64,000 bases of DNA. Origin: Candidatus Azobacteroides pseudotrichonymphae (GTDB lineage: Bacteria; Bacteroidota; Bacteroidia; Bacteroidales; Azobacteroidaceae). The position numbers and the translations under genes were made by a program. Shown here piece by piece: positions 39,433 through 49,820 of this stretch. Every line of letters begins with the position of its first letter. The first letter of the stretch is position 1. Location: assembly GCA_002091395.1 (NCBI GenBank), contig AP017914.1, forward strand, positions 62,001-126,000, given 5' to 3'. The notes under the pieces were generated by a model. That model searched no databases and was not told where the DNA came from. It saw only the letters and a list, made by a program, of their open reading frames with translations.

Positions 39433-40338
39433 ATGAATCAGTTTGAAATAAATATATTGGGTTGTGGATCTGCACTTTCATTTATTAAACATTCTTTAAG
39501 TTCACAAATTATCAATTTTTGTGGGAAATTGTATATGATTGATTGTGGAGAAGGAAGTCAATTTCAATTTCGAACAATGAAATTGAAATTTCAACAACTT
39601 AATCATATTTTTATTTCACATTTGCATGGTGATCATTGTTTTGGGTTATTAGGCTTGATTTATACACTTGGTTTGTTTAAACGCACAACGGATTTGTGTA
39701 TTTATTCTCATCCTGAAGCTAAACGTTTATTTCAACCATTGATAAGATATTTCTGCAAAGAAATATCTTATCAGATATTGTTTCGTTCTTTTGATCCAAA
39801 TTGTAGTGAATTAATATATGAAGATCAAAAATTAAATATATTTACTATTCCTTTGAAACACAGAGTTCCGACTGTTGGATTTTTATTTGAAGAAAAATTT
39901 AAGAAGCCATGTGTTAATATCATTCAAGAAATGTGTATTCAAAATAATTTAATTAAAAATACACATAAGTTTAACGATTTTAATTTATCCAATAAAAAAA
40001 TAACACAAAATATTTCAAAAAAAACTACAAATTTTTCTCGTAAATATGCTTATTGTTCAGATACAATGTATCATGAAAAAATTATTCCGTTAATAACTAA
40101 TGTTGATTTACTTTACCATGAAGCAACTTTTAAAAGTGAAGATTTGGTACGAGCTAAAAAAACTTGTCATTCTTCAGCAAAGCAAGCAGCATTAATTGCT
40201 AAGTTCGCTAATGTAAAAAAACTTGTGATTGGTCATTTTTCTGCTCGTTATTCCGATGAACTCTCTTTATTAAAAGAGGCTCAAGAAATTTTTCCGAATA
40301 CAATTTTAGCGAATAAATTTATGGTATTGCCTATATAA
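39433..40338 (+). CDS. rnz: ribonuclease Z
   Basis: Endonuclease that trims tRNA 3' trailers, here needed because CCA is not encoded on the visible tRNA. 301 residues, the short RNase Z form. The metallo-beta-lactamase core shows CGSALS near the start, IDCGEGSQFQFR, ISHLHGDHCFGL (metal motif near 63) and, at the C-terminus, AYCSDTMYH, LYHEATF, KTCHSSAKQAALIA and IGHFSARY. All metal ligands are present. It has a 15-bp-arm palindrome at 39740-39773 and ends inside a terminator-like repeat. Confidence 0.95.
   Translation: MNQFEINILGCGSALSFIKHSLSSQIINFCGKLYMIDCGEGSQFQFRTMKLKFQQLNHIFISHLHGDHCFGLLGLIYTLGLFKRTTDLCIYSHPEAKRLFQPLIRYFCKEISYQILFRSFDPNCSELIYEDQKLNIFTIPLKHRVPTVGFLFEEKFKKPCVNIIQEMCIQNNLIKNTHKFNDFNLSNKKITQNISKKTTNFSRKYAYCSDTMYHEKIIPLITNVDLLYHEATFKSEDLVRAKKTCHSSAKQAALIAKFANVKKLVIGHFSARYSDELSLLKEAQEIFPNTILANKFMVLPI
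39740..39773. repeat. intragenic inverted repeat in rnz, 15-bp arms
   Basis: TGATAAGATATTTCT (39740-39754) pairs exactly with 39759-39773; spacer GCAA, a GNRA-type tetraloop. It encodes IRYFCKEISYQ in a variable part of the protein. Confidence 0.93.
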
Positions 40339-40381
40339 TGACAAATTATGAATATTATGAATAATTTGTCATTATATTTTC
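40333..40381 (+). terminator. rnz terminator-like hairpin, 17-bp arms
   Basis: Arms 40333-40349 and 40361-40377 are exact reverse complements, spacer 11 nt, followed by TTTT. The left arm includes the rnz stop codon. It probably separates rnz from the ribosomal cluster downstream. Confidence 0.7.
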
Positions 40382-40483
40382 TAATAGTTGTCTTTAATTC
40401 TTATAAGAGTGAATTTTTCATGTATTTTTTTTAGTTATTAAACTAATTGTTATATCTTTAGTGTGTTTTATGTCGTAAAGTTT

Positions 40484-40491
40484 TAAATTTG
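40484..40491 (+). promoter_or_regulatory. possible -7 box of the ribosomal operon
   Basis: TAAATTTG matches the Bacteroidetes -7 consensus TAnnTTTG and lies about 25 bp before rpsL. No exact TTTG is found at the expected -33 position, so the call is weak. Confidence 0.35.
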
Positions 40492-40515
40492 AATGTTAAG
40501 TGATATTTTTTAAGT

Positions 40516-40950
40516 ATGCCTACAATCCAACAATTAGTAAGAAAAGGTAGGGTTATGTCTGTTGAAAAAGGCAAGGCTCCAGCATTGGGATTATGCCCAC
40601 AAAGAAGGGGTGTTTGTGTTAGAGTTTATACGACGACGCCTAAGAAGCCAAATTCTGCTATGCGTAAAGTTGCGCGTGTACGTTTGACTAATTTTAAAGA
40701 AGTTAATGCGTATATACCTGGTGAAGGACACAATTTACAAGAGCATTCTATTGTATTGGTAAGGGGAGGTAGAGTAAAAGATCTTCCAGGTGTTCGTTAC
40801 CATGTCATACGTGGAGCTTTAGATACCGTAGGTGTAAACGGTAGAATGCAAGGGCGGTCTAGGTATGGAGCAAAACGTCCTAAAGTATCAGAAGAAAAAT
40901 CAGCTTTGTCTAATAAAAATAAAAATAAAAAGAAACCATTGGGCAAATGA
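40516..40950 (+). CDS. rpsL: 30S ribosomal protein S12
   Basis: Decoding-centre protein of the small subunit and first gene of the 18-kb ribosomal cluster. 144 residues with [29 protein letters not shown] and the [13 protein letters not shown] block. The last 20 or so residues ([13 protein letters not shown]...) are a basic low-complexity tail longer than in E. coli. The lysine-rich PKKPNS loop, where streptomycin-resistance changes arise, is normal. Confidence 0.97.
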   Translation: MPTIQQLVRKGRVMSVEKGKAPALGLCPQRRGVCVRVYTTTPKKPNSAMRKVARVRLTNFKEVNAYIPGEGHNLQEHSIVLVRGGRVKDLPGVRYHVIRGALDTVGVNGRMQGRSRYGAKRPKVSEEKSALSNKNKNKKKPLGK

Positions 40951-41061
40951 ATTGTCTCATTGTAATTTTATGTAGTGTTATTGTAGGTTACTTATAAATT
41001 TTTACTTTTTAGTTTTAATTTTTATTATGGATTTCGTTACAACAAAAATTCAAGTATAATA

Positions 41062-41538
41062 ATGAGAAAAACGAAACGCCTTAGTAAGGCGCCACTTCCA
41101 GATGTTGCATTTAGAAGTTACAAAGTAGCAAAATTTGTCAATCATTTAATGTACAGTGGGAAAAAAAGTTTGGCGTTTAATATTTTTTATTCTGCTTTGG
41201 AAAAATTAAAAGGCAAATTTCCTGATGAACAAATGTCTTCTATTGAAATTTGGAAGCAAGCTGTTGATAATGTATCTCCGATTGTAGAAGTGAGGCACAG
41301 AAGAGTTGGTGGTGCTACTTTTCAAGTTCCAACTGAAATTTCCCCTAAAAGAAGAGAAACTATTTCTATGAAAAATATGATTTTTTTTGCCAGAAAGAGA
41401 GCTGGTAAGTCAATGTCTGATAAGTTAGCGTCCGAAATTTTGGATGCTTTTAACAAACAAGGTGGTGCATATAAAAAAAAAGAAGATATGCATAAAATGG
41501 CTGAAGCTAATAAAGCGTTTGCATATTTTAGATTTTGA
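41062..41538 (+). CDS. rpsG: 30S ribosomal protein S7
   Basis: Primary binder of the 16S rRNA 3' domain and head assembly. 158 residues, standard length, with [19 protein letters not shown] and [14 protein letters not shown]. It follows rpsL by 111 bp and precedes fusA by 70 bp in the str part of the cluster. Confidence 0.96.
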   Translation: MRKTKRLSKAPLPDVAFRSYKVAKFVNHLMYSGKKSLAFNIFYSALEKLKGKFPDEQMSSIEIWKQAVDNVSPIVEVRHRRVGGATFQVPTEISPKRRETISMKNMIFFARKRAGKSMSDKLASEILDAFNKQGGAYKKKEDMHKMAEANKAFAYFRF

Positions 41539-41608
41539 ACAAAAAATGAAAGTTTTTTAAAATTAACATTATATATAATTAAAATTAAAAAATCGAGGCA
41601 AGAAGATT

Positions 41609-43735
41609 TTGGATAATCAATTAAAATATACTCGCAATCTTGGCATTATGGCTCATATTGATGCTGGTAAGACAACAACGTCTGAGAGAATACTTTTTTA
41701 TACAGGTCTTACTCACAAAATTGGTGAAGTTCATGATGGTTCTGCAATAATGGATTGGATGGCACAGGAACAAGAACGTGGTATTACGATTACTTCAGCG
41801 GCAACTACTACAAGTTGGCAATATTGTGGTGATATGTATAAAATTAATTTAATTGATACTCCGGGCCATGTAGATTTCACTGTAGAGGTAGAGCGTTCCT
41901 TGCGTATTTTAGATGGGGCTGTTGCTGTTTTTTGCGCGGTAGGAGGTGTTGAACCTCAATCTGAGGCTGTATGGTACCAAGCAGATAAATATCACGTGCC
42001 TAGGATCGGATATGTAAATAAAATGGATCGTTCTGGAGCAAATTTTTTTGAAGTATTGCAGCAAATAAAAAATAAATTGGGTTCTAATCCATGTCCTCTT
42101 CAAATACCAATAGGATCTGAAGAGAAATTTTGCGGGGTTGTAGATTTAGTACAAATGAAAGCTTTGTATTGGCATAATGACTCTGATTGTAATGGTGCAT
42201 CTTATTCTGTTGAAAAAATCCCAATAGAAATTGTTTCAGAGGCTGAACATTGGAGAATTAAAATGCTAGAAATTTTAGTTGAAATGGATGATGCTTTGAT
42301 GAATAAATATTTTGATGATCCAAGTGCAATTACTGAAGATGAAATTCGCAGAATTATTCGTAAAGGCACATTAACCATGAAAATTAATCCAGTAATTTGC
42401 GGATCTTCTTTTAAGAACAAAGGGGTACAACCTTTGTTAGATGCCATGTGTGCTTATTTGCCAAGTCCAATGGATTCAGCTGTAATCGAAGGTGTTCATC
42501 CAAATAATTTTAAAAAAAAAATAACTCGTAATCCAGATTCGTCGGCCCCTTTGTGTGCTTTAGTGTTTAAAATTGCTACGGATCCTTATGTTGGGAAACT
42601 ATGTTTTTTTCGTGTATATTCTGGGAAATTAGAAGCTGGTTCTTATGTTTATAATCCTCGTTCTGGAAAAAATGAACGAATTTCAAGATTGTTCCAGATG
42701 CATTCTAATAAGCAAAATCCAATGGAATATATTGGATGTGGTGATATTGGAGCAGGTATTGGATTTAAAGATATTCGTACTGGAGATACATTATGCGATG
42801 AAAGTAATCCAATTGTTTTAGAATCTATGGATTTTCCAAGTCCTGTGATTAGTATAGTAATTGAACCTATTACTCAAAAAGATTTGGATAAATTAGGATT
42901 AGGTCTTTCTAAATTGGCAGAGGAAGATCCAACGTTTACCGTAAAAACAAATGAAGAAACAGGGCAAACAATTGTTTCTGGCATGGGCGAACTTCATTTA
43001 GAAATAATTGTTGATAGATTGAAGCGAGAATTTAATGTTGATTGTAATCAAGGGCGTCCTCAAGTATCATATAGGGAAGCCATTACTAAAGCAGTAAAGT
43101 GGAGGGAGGTATATAAAAAACAAACTGGTGGTCGTGGTAAATTTGCAGATATAATTGTTTGTATAGAACCAGTTGATCAAAATTTTAATGGTGATTTGCA
43201 ATTTGTAAATGAAGTAAAGGGAGGAAACATTCCTAAAGAGTATATTTCTTCCATTCAAAAAGGGTTTTTTAGAGCAATGAAAAATGGAGTTTTAGGTGGT
43301 TATGTATTGGATAAGTTGAAAGTAACTGTTATTGATGGTTCTTACCATCCTGTAGATTCTGATCAATTGTCATTTGAGATATGTGCTATTCAGGCATTTA
43401 AAAATGCTGTTGAAAAAGCTGGTCCAGTTTTGAAAGAACCAATCATGAAAATTGAAGTGGTCACTCCTGATGGAAATATGGGGGATGTAATTGGAGATTT
43501 GAATAAACGTCGTGGACGTATAGAGTCTGTCGATATTACTCGTTTAGGATCATCAAGGCTTATAAAAGCATATGTACCATTATCAGAAATGTTTGGTTAT
43601 GTGACAATTTTGCGTACTATCACATCTGGACGTGCTACAAGTACTATGTCTTTTTCACATTATGAAGAAGTGCCAGTTTTAATTTCTAAAACAGTGTTGA
43701 TGGAAACAAAAGGGCGAGTAGATTTGATTAAATAA
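41609..43735 (+). CDS. fusA: elongation factor G (TTG start)
   Basis: GTPase that drives translocation. 708 residues. G-domain motifs are [17 protein letters not shown] (near 13), [17 protein letters not shown] (near 83) and NKMD. Domain IV and V sequences ([27 protein letters not shown]-type block [19 protein letters not shown]) are normal. The start must be TTG 41609 ([14 protein letters not shown]): no in-frame ATG lies between the upstream rpsG and the conserved [10 protein letters not shown] purine-rich stretch (CGAGGCAAGAAG) precedes it. tuf is not adjacent, as usual in Bacteroidetes. Confidence 0.97.
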   Translation: MDNQLKYTRNLGIMAHIDAGKTTTSERILFYTGLTHKIGEVHDGSAIMDWMAQEQERGITITSAATTTSWQYCGDMYKINLIDTPGHVDFTVEVERSLRILDGAVAVFCAVGGVEPQSEAVWYQADKYHVPRIGYVNKMDRSGANFFEVLQQIKNKLGSNPCPLQIPIGSEEKFCGVVDLVQMKALYWHNDSDCNGASYSVEKIPIEIVSEAEHWRIKMLEILVEMDDALMNKYFDDPSAITEDEIRRIIRKGTLTMKINPVICGSSFKNKGVQPLLDAMCAYLPSPMDSAVIEGVHPNNFKKKITRNPDSSAPLCALVFKIATDPYVGKLCFFRVYSGKLEAGSYVYNPRSGKNERISRLFQMHSNKQNPMEYIGCGDIGAGIGFKDIRTGDTLCDESNPIVLESMDFPSPVISIVIEPITQKDLDKLGLGLSKLAEEDPTFTVKTNEETGQTIVSGMGELHLEIIVDRLKREFNVDCNQGRPQVSYREAITKAVKWREVYKKQTGGRGKFADIIVCIEPVDQNFNGDLQFVNEVKGGNIPKEYISSIQKGFFRAMKNGVLGGYVLDKLKVTVIDGSYHPVDSDQLSFEICAIQAFKNAVEKAGPVLKEPIMKIEVVTPDGNMGDVIGDLNKRRGRIESVDITRLGSSRLIKAYVPLSEMFGYVTILRTITSGRATSTMSFSHYEEVPVLISKTVLMETKGRVDLIK

Positions 43736-43739
43736 AATT

Positions 43740-43774
43740 AATATTATGTTTTTAGCACATAAAAACATAATATT
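43740..43774. repeat. inverted repeat fusA-rpsJ, 15-bp arms
   Basis: AATATTATGTTTTTA (43740-43754) and its exact reverse complement (43760-43774), spacer 5 nt. It begins 5 bp after the fusA stop inside the co-directional cluster, so it could be a processing site or attenuator separating the str and S10 parts. Confidence 0.85.
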
Positions 43775-43829
43775 TTGAAATAATTGTTCATAAATATTTT
43801 ATCTTTGAACTGCGAAGAAAAATAAAAAT

Positions 43830-44135
43830 ATGGGTAATAGAATTAGAATTAAGTTAAGATCTTACGATTATAATTTAGTAGATAAATCTGCTGAGAAAAT
43901 TGTTAAAACGATCAAAGGGATTGTTGATCATGTTAGTGGTCCAATTCCACTTCCAACTCAGAGGCGTGTTTTTACATTAAATCGTGCGACTTTTGTTAAT
44001 AAAAAATCTCGTGAGCAATTTGAGCTGGCTTCTTATAAGCGTTTGATCGATATTTACGCATCAACTACTAAAGTAGTTGATGCGTTGACAAGTTTAGATT
44101 TGCCTAGTGGTGTGGATGTTGAAATAAAAGGGTAG
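43830..44135 (+). CDS. rpsJ: 30S ribosomal protein S10
   Basis: 101 residues, complete: [34 protein letters not shown] and the C-terminal [11 protein letters not shown]. First gene of the S10 part. A perfect 14-bp-arm palindrome (44056-44085) encodes [11 protein letters not shown], where Bacteroides relatives have YSSTAKTVDAL, so several codons differ in a way that completes the palindrome. Confidence 0.96.
   Translation: MGNRIRIKLRSYDYNLVDKSAEKIVKTIKGIVDHVSGPIPLPTQRRVFTLNRATFVNKKSREQFELASYKRLIDIYASTTKVVDALTSLDLPSGVDVEIKG
44056..44085. repeat. intragenic inverted repeat in rpsJ, 14-bp arms
   Basis: ACGCATCAACTACT (44056-44069), AA, then its exact reverse complement (44072-44085). The arms contain mixed bases. 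Confidence 0.93.
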
Positions 44136-44210
44136 CTTATGTCTAATTTAAAATTTTTTGGTGCAAACTTATGAAGTATTTGTTATTTTTTATTTAAATT
44201 GTCGGTTGTA

Positions 44211-44825
44211 ATGCGAGGATTAGTTGGAAAAAAAATTGGAATGACGTCTGTATTTAATTCAGATGGGAAGAGCATGCCGTGTACTGTTATAGAAGCTGGG
44301 CCGTGTGTTGTTACTCAGGTGAAAACTCTTGAAAAAGATGGTTATAAATCTATACAATTAGGATTTGGTGATAAAAGTAAAAAACATACTACAAAACCGG
44401 AACAAGGTCATTTTAAAAATAGTGGAGCGTCATTTAAAAGGTATTTATTTGAATTTAAAGAAGAAAAACAGTATAAATGTGGTGATATTATAACCGTTAG
44501 TCACCTTGACGGTGAAAAATACGTTAATGTGGTTGGAGTATCAAAGGGAAAAGGGTTTCAAGGTGTTGTAAAGCGACATGGGTTTAAAGGCGTAGGAGAG
44601 GCAACTCTTGGGCAAAGTGATCGTCAAAGGCATGCTGGATCTATAGGTGCATGTTCTTACCCTGCAAAAGTATTTAAGGGTACGCGTATGGCTGGTCATA
44701 TGGGGAATCAAAGAGTGACTATACAAAATCTTGAGGTATTGAAATTGGTACCTGAGCATAATTTATTGTTAATTAAAGGATCAGTTCCTGGATCAAAGGG
44801 ATCAATTGTAATAATTAAGTGTTAA
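44211..44825 (+). CDS. rplC: 50S ribosomal protein L3
   Basis: 204 residues from ATG 44211 ([15 protein letters not shown]), the family's usual start; a TTG four codons upstream is less likely. Conserved blocks: [10 protein letters not shown], the [15 protein letters not shown] loop and [21 protein letters not shown]. Early-assembling 23S binder. Its stop shares one base with rplD (TAATG). Confidence 0.96.
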   Translation: MRGLVGKKIGMTSVFNSDGKSMPCTVIEAGPCVVTQVKTLEKDGYKSIQLGFGDKSKKHTTKPEQGHFKNSGASFKRYLFEFKEEKQYKCGDIITVSHLDGEKYVNVVGVSKGKGFQGVVKRHGFKGVGEATLGQSDRQRHAGSIGACSYPAKVFKGTRMAGHMGNQRVTIQNLEVLKLVPEHNLLLIKGSVPGSKGSIVIIKC

Positions 44826-45451
44826 TGGAAGCAAATGTTTTTAATATTAAAGGAGAAGATACAGGAAGGCAAATTGTTTTAGAAAAAAAAGTTTTTGGTG
44901 TTAGATTACGTGAACATGTTGTTTATATGGATGTAAAACGATATTTAAGTAATATACGCCAAGGGACAGCTATGATTAAAGAAAGAAGTAGAGTTTGCGG
45001 TAGTACTCGCAAATTAGGGCGTCAAAAAGGGAGTGGATGTGCTCGTCATGGAGATATTAATTCTCCTATTTTTATAGGAGGTGCTAGTGTATTTGGGCCC
45101 AGACCAAGGAGTTATGGTTTTAAATTAAATAAAAAAGAAAAAAAATTAGCTCGTAAGATTGTTTTGTCTCATAAATTTAGTACTGGTTCTATTACTATTA
45201 TTGAAGATTTTTCATTACAGCATCCAAAAACTAAAGAGTTTTTGACAATAGCCAAAAATTTGAAAATACAAACTGAAAACGAAAAAGTACTTATTATTTT
45301 ATCAAAAAAAAATAATAATATTTTTTTGTCCGTAAGAAATATTCCAAAGATAAAAGTAACAACTGTTTCTGATTTGAATACTTATAATTTGTTAGATGCT
45401 GCACGTTTGATTTTTTTTGAAAGTTCAATAAATATTATTAATAAATTTTGA
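44825..45451 (+). CDS. rplD: 50S ribosomal protein L4
   Basis: 208 residues from ATG 44825 ([14 protein letters not shown]). The exit-tunnel loop region shows KERSRVCGSTRKLGRQKGSG and VFGPRPRSYGFKLNKK. It overlaps the rplC stop by one base, implying coupled translation. In many bacteria L4 autoregulates the S10 operon; nothing in this sequence shows that directly. Confidence 0.96.
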   Translation: MEANVFNIKGEDTGRQIVLEKKVFGVRLREHVVYMDVKRYLSNIRQGTAMIKERSRVCGSTRKLGRQKGSGCARHGDINSPIFIGGASVFGPRPRSYGFKLNKKEKKLARKIVLSHKFSTGSITIIEDFSLQHPKTKEFLTIAKNLKIQTENEKVLIILSKKNNNIFLSVRNIPKIKVTTVSDLNTYNLLDAARLIFFESSINIINKF

Positions 45452-45457
45452 ATTTTA

Positions 45458-45757
45458 ATGAAAATGCTTATCATTAAACCTATTGTAACAGAAAAACAAA
45501 CTAAAATTACAGATAAAAAATCAAATTGTATAGGATTTCGTGTTTATCCTAATGCAAATAAATTAGAGATAAAAAAAGTGATTAAAGAACTTTATGATGT
45601 TTCTGTTATAAAGGTAAATACTATGAATTATAGTTGTAGAAAAAAATTCAGATATACTAAAACTGGAGTTGTGAGTGGGTGGAAAAAGAGTTTCAAAAAG
45701 GCAATTGTAATGTTGAAAAATGGGGAAACAATAGATTTTTATGGAGATAAATTTTAA
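45458..45757 (+). CDS. rplW: 50S ribosomal protein L23
   Basis: 99 residues; MLIIKPIVTEKQTKITDKK and the FRVYPNANKLEIKKVIKELY block are typical. It sits at the tunnel exit, where it docks trigger factor and SRP. Two closely spaced ATG codons (45458, 45464) could both start it; the second gives the MLIIKP form closer to relatives. Confidence 0.95.
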   Translation: MKMLIIKPIVTEKQTKITDKKSNCIGFRVYPNANKLEIKKVIKELYDVSVIKVNTMNYSCRKKFRYTKTGVVSGWKKSFKKAIVMLKNGETIDFYGDKF

Positions 45758-45769
45758 TTAAAAGTTACG

Positions 45770-46594
45770 ATGAAAGTAAATAAATTAAATCCAACAACTC
45801 CAGGACAAAGGCATAAGGTTATCAGTATTTTCAGTGAAATTACAGTGAAGAAGCCAGAAAAATCTCTTGTTTTTGGTGAAAAAAAATCTGGAGGACGCAG
45901 TTCTGATGGGCACAGAACAATGCGTCATATTGGTGGTGGGCACAGACGTAAGCTTCGTTTAATAGATTTCAAGAGAAATAAAGATGGAGTATCAGCAGTA
46001 GTAAAATCTATAGAATATGATCCAAATCGTTCTGCTAGAATTGCTTTGTTATATTATTCTAATGGAAGAAAGAGTTACATTATTGCTCCAGATGGATTGA
46101 AAATAAATCAAGTGTTAATTTCTGGGGAAAATATTAGTCCAGATGTTGGAAATACTCTTACATTATTTAATATTCCTTTAGGAACATTAATTCATAATAT
46201 AGAATTGTGTCCAGGTCAAGGAGCTAAAATGGTTCGTTCTGCTGGAGTGTTTGCACAAATTGTTTCTAAAGAAAATAATTACTCAATTATTAAATTACCT
46301 TCAGGTGAAATACGTAAAATACTTTCGTCTTGTAGGGCGACCATTGGTAGTGTAGGTAATTCTAATCATATTTTAGAAAAATCAGGTAAGGCTGGTAGGG
46401 AAAGGTGGTTAGGGCATCGTCCTCATGTCAGAGGTGTAGTTATGAATCCTGTTGATCATCCAATGGGAGGAGGTGAGGGGCGTGCTTCTGGAGGACATCC
46501 TAGGTCTCGTAAAGGAATATATTCAAAGGGATTAAAGACAAGAGATGTAAAAAAATATTCTTCTAAATATATTGTTACAAAAAGGAAAAAATAG
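45770..46594 (+). CDS. rplB: 50S ribosomal protein L2
   Basis: 274 residues, full length. Key blocks: [32 protein letters not shown] and, near the peptidyl-transferase centre, [20 protein letters not shown] with the conserved His. It starts 12 bp after rplW. Confidence 0.97.
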   Translation: MKVNKLNPTTPGQRHKVISIFSEITVKKPEKSLVFGEKKSGGRSSDGHRTMRHIGGGHRRKLRLIDFKRNKDGVSAVVKSIEYDPNRSARIALLYYSNGRKSYIIAPDGLKINQVLISGENISPDVGNTLTLFNIPLGTLIHNIELCPGQGAKMVRSAGVFAQIVSKENNYSIIKLPSGEIRKILSSCRATIGSVGNSNHILEKSGKAGRERWLGHRPHVRGVVMNPVDHPMGGGEGRASGGHPRSRKGIYSKGLKTRDVKKYSSKYIVTKRKK

Positions 46595-46628
46595 TTTTAA
46601 ATCAATTAATTTTTGAGTGTAAATTATT

Positions 46629-46898
46629 ATGGGTCGTTCTTTAAAAAAAGGTCCTTACATAAATGTTAAGTTAGAAAAAAAAATCATGACAATGAATGCT
46701 ACCAAGAAAAAAAGTGTTATAAGAACTTGGGCAAGATCATCTTTGATTTCACCTGATTTTGTTGGGCATACTATTGCAGTTCATAATGGCAATAAATTTG
46801 TTCCTGTGTATGTTACAGAAAATATGGTTGGACATAAACTTGGAGAGTTCTCTATTACACGTCAATTTCGTGGTCATGCTGGTAATAGAAAAAAGTAA
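46629..46898 (+). CDS. rpsS: 30S ribosomal protein S19
   Basis: 89 residues: [39 protein letters not shown] and [18 protein letters not shown]. Small-subunit head protein that forms a heterodimer with S13. Complete. Confidence 0.96.
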   Translation: MGRSLKKGPYINVKLEKKIMTMNATKKKSVIRTWARSSLISPDFVGHTIAVHNGNKFVPVYVTENMVGHKLGEFSITRQFRGHAGNRKK

Positions 46899-46914
46899 AA
46901 GTAATTGGTAGATT

Positions 46915-47313
46915 ATGGGAATTAGAAAAAGAATTTCAGCTGAAAAAATAAAAGAAAATCGTAAAATATGTTATTTTGGAAAACTGAATAATGTGTCTGT
47001 TCCTGCGCGTAAGGCGCGTCTCGTAGTTGATATGATTCGTGGAATGGAAGTATTTAAAGCTTTAAGTGTTTTAAAATTTTCTGGTAAAAAACAAATTTCT
47101 TTAAAAATAGAGAAATTGCTTAGATCGGTTATTTCTAATTGGGAGCAAAAAACAGGTTCTCAAGCTGGGGATGAAAAATTGTTCGTAACAACGATTGCGG
47201 TTAATTCTTCTTCTTCCTTGAAAAGAATGCGTCCTGCTCCAAGAGGAAGAGCGAATCGTATTTGTAAGCGCTTTAGTAGTATAGTTTTATATATAGGCAC
47301 AAAAAAAATGTAA
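46915..47313 (+). CDS. rplV: 50S ribosomal protein L22
   Basis: 132 residues; [22 protein letters not shown] and the tunnel beta-hairpin [16 protein letters not shown] are recognisable. The macrolide-contacting loop appears normal. Confidence 0.96.
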   Translation: MGIRKRISAEKIKENRKICYFGKLNNVSVPARKARLVVDMIRGMEVFKALSVLKFSGKKQISLKIEKLLRSVISNWEQKTGSQAGDEKLFVTTIAVNSSSSLKRMRPAPRGRANRICKRFSSIVLYIGTKKM

Positions 47314-47320
47314 ATGCAAA

Positions 47321-48049
47321 ATGGGACAAAAAGTCAATCCTATAAGTAATCGTTTAGGTGGTATTCGTGGGTGGGATTCTAATTGGTATGGAGGTGAGCG
47401 TTATGGAGATATTTTATGTGAAGATAATAAAATTCGTAAATATTTGAATACTCGACTTGTAAAGGCAAATCTATCTCGTATTATTATTGAACGAACTTCA
47501 AAGTTAGTTACTGTGATTATATCTACAGCTAGACCTGGTGTTATTATAGGTAAAGGTGGACAAGAGGTAGATAAATTGAAAGAAGAGTTGAAAAAAATTA
47601 CTGATAAAGAAATTCAAATAAATATTTTTGATGTAAAGAAACCTGAATTAGATGCAAATATTGTTGCAAATGGTATTGCTAGACAAGTTGAGAATAAAAT
47701 GGCTTATCGTCATGCTATAAGAACAGCTATTACTTCTACTATGCGAATTGGAGCAGAAGGAATTAAAATACAGATTTCTGGACGTTTGAATGGCGCTGAA
47801 ATAGCTCGTTCTGAAGTATATAAAGAAGGAAGGGTGCCATTGCATACGCTACGTGCAGATGTTGATTATGCTTTATCTGAGGCTTTGACTAAGGTTGGGT
47901 TATTAGGTATAAAAGTTTGGATTTGTAGAGGGGATATATATCATAAACAAAATCATATTTCACAATTTTTTATTCAAAAAGATTTTAAGCGTAGTATTAC
48001 TGTTAACAAGCATGAATCTGTGAAAGGTAAGAACTTAAAAAAACGATAA
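47321..48049 (+). CDS. rpsC: 30S ribosomal protein S3
   Basis: 242 residues: [22 protein letters not shown], the KH-domain motif [17 protein letters not shown] and [23 protein letters not shown]. Part of the mRNA entry helicase. It is followed by an unusual 149-bp gap before rplP. Confidence 0.97.
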   Translation: MGQKVNPISNRLGGIRGWDSNWYGGERYGDILCEDNKIRKYLNTRLVKANLSRIIIERTSKLVTVIISTARPGVIIGKGGQEVDKLKEELKKITDKEIQINIFDVKKPELDANIVANGIARQVENKMAYRHAIRTAITSTMRIGAEGIKIQISGRLNGAEIARSEVYKEGRVPLHTLRADVDYALSEALTKVGLLGIKVWICRGDIYHKQNHISQFFIQKDFKRSITVNKHESVKGKNLKKR

Positions 48050-48198
48050 TAATTTAAAATTGATTTGTTTGTTTATATATAAATGTAAAAAAGTGTACAT
48101 CTGCTCAATTTGTTATTGATATATTGTTTCGTTTTAATAATTTTATATGATTAAATTATAATTTTTAGAAATCATAAATATTAAATATATCAGGGAAA

Positions 48199-48624
48199 AT
48201 GTTACAACCCAAGAAAACAAAATTTAGAAAGTCACAAAAGGGAAGAATGAAGGGAAATGCGCAGCGTGGTAATCGATTATCTTTTGGATCTTTTGGCATT
48301 AAATCATTGCAAGCTAAATGGATTACAGGACGTCAAATAGAGGCTGCTAGAATTGCCGTTACTCGCCATATGCAACGTGAAGGGCAGGTATGGATCAGAG
48401 TTTTTCCTGATAAGCCCATTACTAAAAAACCAGCTGAAGTAAGGATGGGGAAAGGCAAAGGGAATCCAGAGGGGTTTGTTGTACAGGTTACTCCAGGAAG
48501 AATTCTTTTTGAAGTTGAAGGTGTAGAGTTTAATATTGCAAAAAAAGCTCTAAGATTGGCTGCTCAAAAACTTCCAATTACTACAAAATTTATTGTAAAG
48601 CATGATTATGATTTTAATAATTAG
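48199..48624 (+). CDS. rplP: 50S ribosomal protein L16
   Basis: 141 residues with [19 protein letters not shown], the [20 protein letters not shown] block and [13 protein letters not shown]. It lies 149 bp after rpsC, whereas most neighbours here are within 20 bp. That gap could hold an internal promoter, but no consensus box is evident. Confidence 0.97.
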   Translation: MLQPKKTKFRKSQKGRMKGNAQRGNRLSFGSFGIKSLQAKWITGRQIEAARIAVTRHMQREGQVWIRVFPDKPITKKPAEVRMGKGKGNPEGFVVQVTPGRILFEVEGVEFNIAKKALRLAAQKLPITTKFIVKHDYDFNN

Positions 48625-48633
48625 ATTTTTTGT

Positions 48634-48828
48634 ATGAAAAATGATGAAATTAAGAGTTTAACAAATGGTGAATTAATAGAGAAGTTGAAAATTGAGTTAA
48701 AATTATATGGACGAAAAAAAATTAATCATAGAATTTCTCCATTGAATAATACGGCGTTAATTACTTTTTCTCGTAAAAAAATAGCTCAAATAAAAACAGA
48801 AATAGCTCAAAGAAATATTAATAAATAA
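48634..48828 (+). CDS. rpmC: 50S ribosomal protein L29
   Basis: 64 residues; [19 protein letters not shown] at the start and a C-terminal [18 protein letters not shown] helix. Its final stop base is the first base of a possible rpsQ start (TAATG). Confidence 0.93.
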   Translation: MKNDEIKSLTNGELIEKLKIELKLYGRKKINHRISPLNNTALITFSRKKIAQIKTEIAQRNINK

Positions 48829-48836
48829 TGTTATTA

Positions 48837-49103
48837 ATGAAAGAAAATAGACCATTGAGAAAGGAATTGGTTGGAACTGTTTTCAGTAACAAAATGGATA
48901 AATCCATTATTATTGCTGTTAAATGGAAGGAGAAACATCCTGTGTATGGAAAATTTGTAAACAAAACAAAAAAAATATGTGCTCATGATGAAAATAATGA
49001 GTGTAATATTGGGGATAGCGTTAAAATTATGGAAACTCGTCCACTAAGTAAAACTAAAAAATGGAGATTGGTAAAAATAATTAAAAAAGTAGTTAATATA
49101 TGA
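48837..49103 (+). CDS. rpsQ: 30S ribosomal protein S17
   Basis: 88 residues from ATG 48837 ([15 protein letters not shown]), the N-terminus closest to Bacteroides S17. An ATG at 48828, overlapping the rpmC stop, would add MLL. Core block [22 protein letters not shown] and [15 protein letters not shown] are intact. It overlaps rplN by 4 bp. Confidence 0.94.
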   Translation: MKENRPLRKELVGTVFSNKMDKSIIIAVKWKEKHPVYGKFVNKTKKICAHDENNECNIGDSVKIMETRPLSKTKKWRLVKIIKKVVNI

Positions 49104-49465
49104 TCCAACAAGAATCAAAACTTAAGGTGGCTGATAATTCTGGAGCGAAAGATGTGTTGTGTATTAGAGTATTAGGAGGAACAAAGAAAAGGTATGCTTC
49201 TATTGGTGACATGATTGTTATAACTATTAAGAGTGTTGTGCCATCAAGTGATCTTAAAAAAGGAGCAATATCTAAAGCCATTGTTGTACGTACAAAAAAG
49301 GAGATTCGTCGTGACGATGGAACTTATATTCGATTTGATGATAATGCTTGTGTTCTTTTGAATTCTGCTGGAGAGATGCAGGGAAGTAGAGTATTTGGAC
49401 CTATTGCTCGTGAGCTTCGTGCTGTAAACATGAAGATTGTATCTTTAGCTTCGGAAGTATTATAA
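49100..49465 (+). CDS. rplN: 50S ribosomal protein L14
   Basis: 121 residues: [22 protein letters not shown], the basic [18 protein letters not shown] segment and GPIARELR near the end. The ATGA overlap with rpsQ implies coupling. Intersubunit-bridge protein. Confidence 0.97.
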   Translation: MIQQESKLKVADNSGAKDVLCIRVLGGTKKRYASIGDMIVITIKSVVPSSDLKKGAISKAIVVRTKKEIRRDDGTYIRFDDNACVLLNSAGEMQGSRVFGPIARELRAVNMKIVSLASEVL

Positions 49466-49502
49466 AAGTTTGTTATTGAAAATTGAAAACTGTAAATGAA
49501 TA

Positions 49503-49820
49503 ATGAGTAAATTGCATATAAAAAAAGGAGATGTAGTTTATATAAACTCTGGAAATGATAAAGGAAAAACTGGACGTGTATCAAAAGTGTTTGTGAAAGA
49601 GAGGCGTGCCTTAGTAGATGGGGTTAATGTTGTCTCTAAAAGTGTAAAACCAAGTGCTAAACATAATCAAGGAGGTTTTGAAAAAAAAGAATTATCTGTT
49701 CATATTTCAAATTTAAATGTTTTGGACAATAATGGTGATTATGTGCGAATTTGTAGAAAATTGAACAAAAATGGAGTATTGGCTCGTTTTTCTAGAAAAT
49801 CTGGGGAGGAAATTAAATGA
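49503..49820 (+). CDS. rplX: 50S ribosomal protein L24
   Basis: 105 residues; KOW motif [20 protein letters not shown] at the N-terminus, then [20 protein letters not shown]. Assembly initiator protein. It overlaps rplE by 4 bp (ATGA). Confidence 0.96.
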   Translation: MSKLHIKKGDVVYINSGNDKGKTGRVSKVFVKERRALVDGVNVVSKSVKPSAKHNQGGFEKKELSVHISNLNVLDNNGDYVRICRKLNKNGVLARFSRKSGEEIK

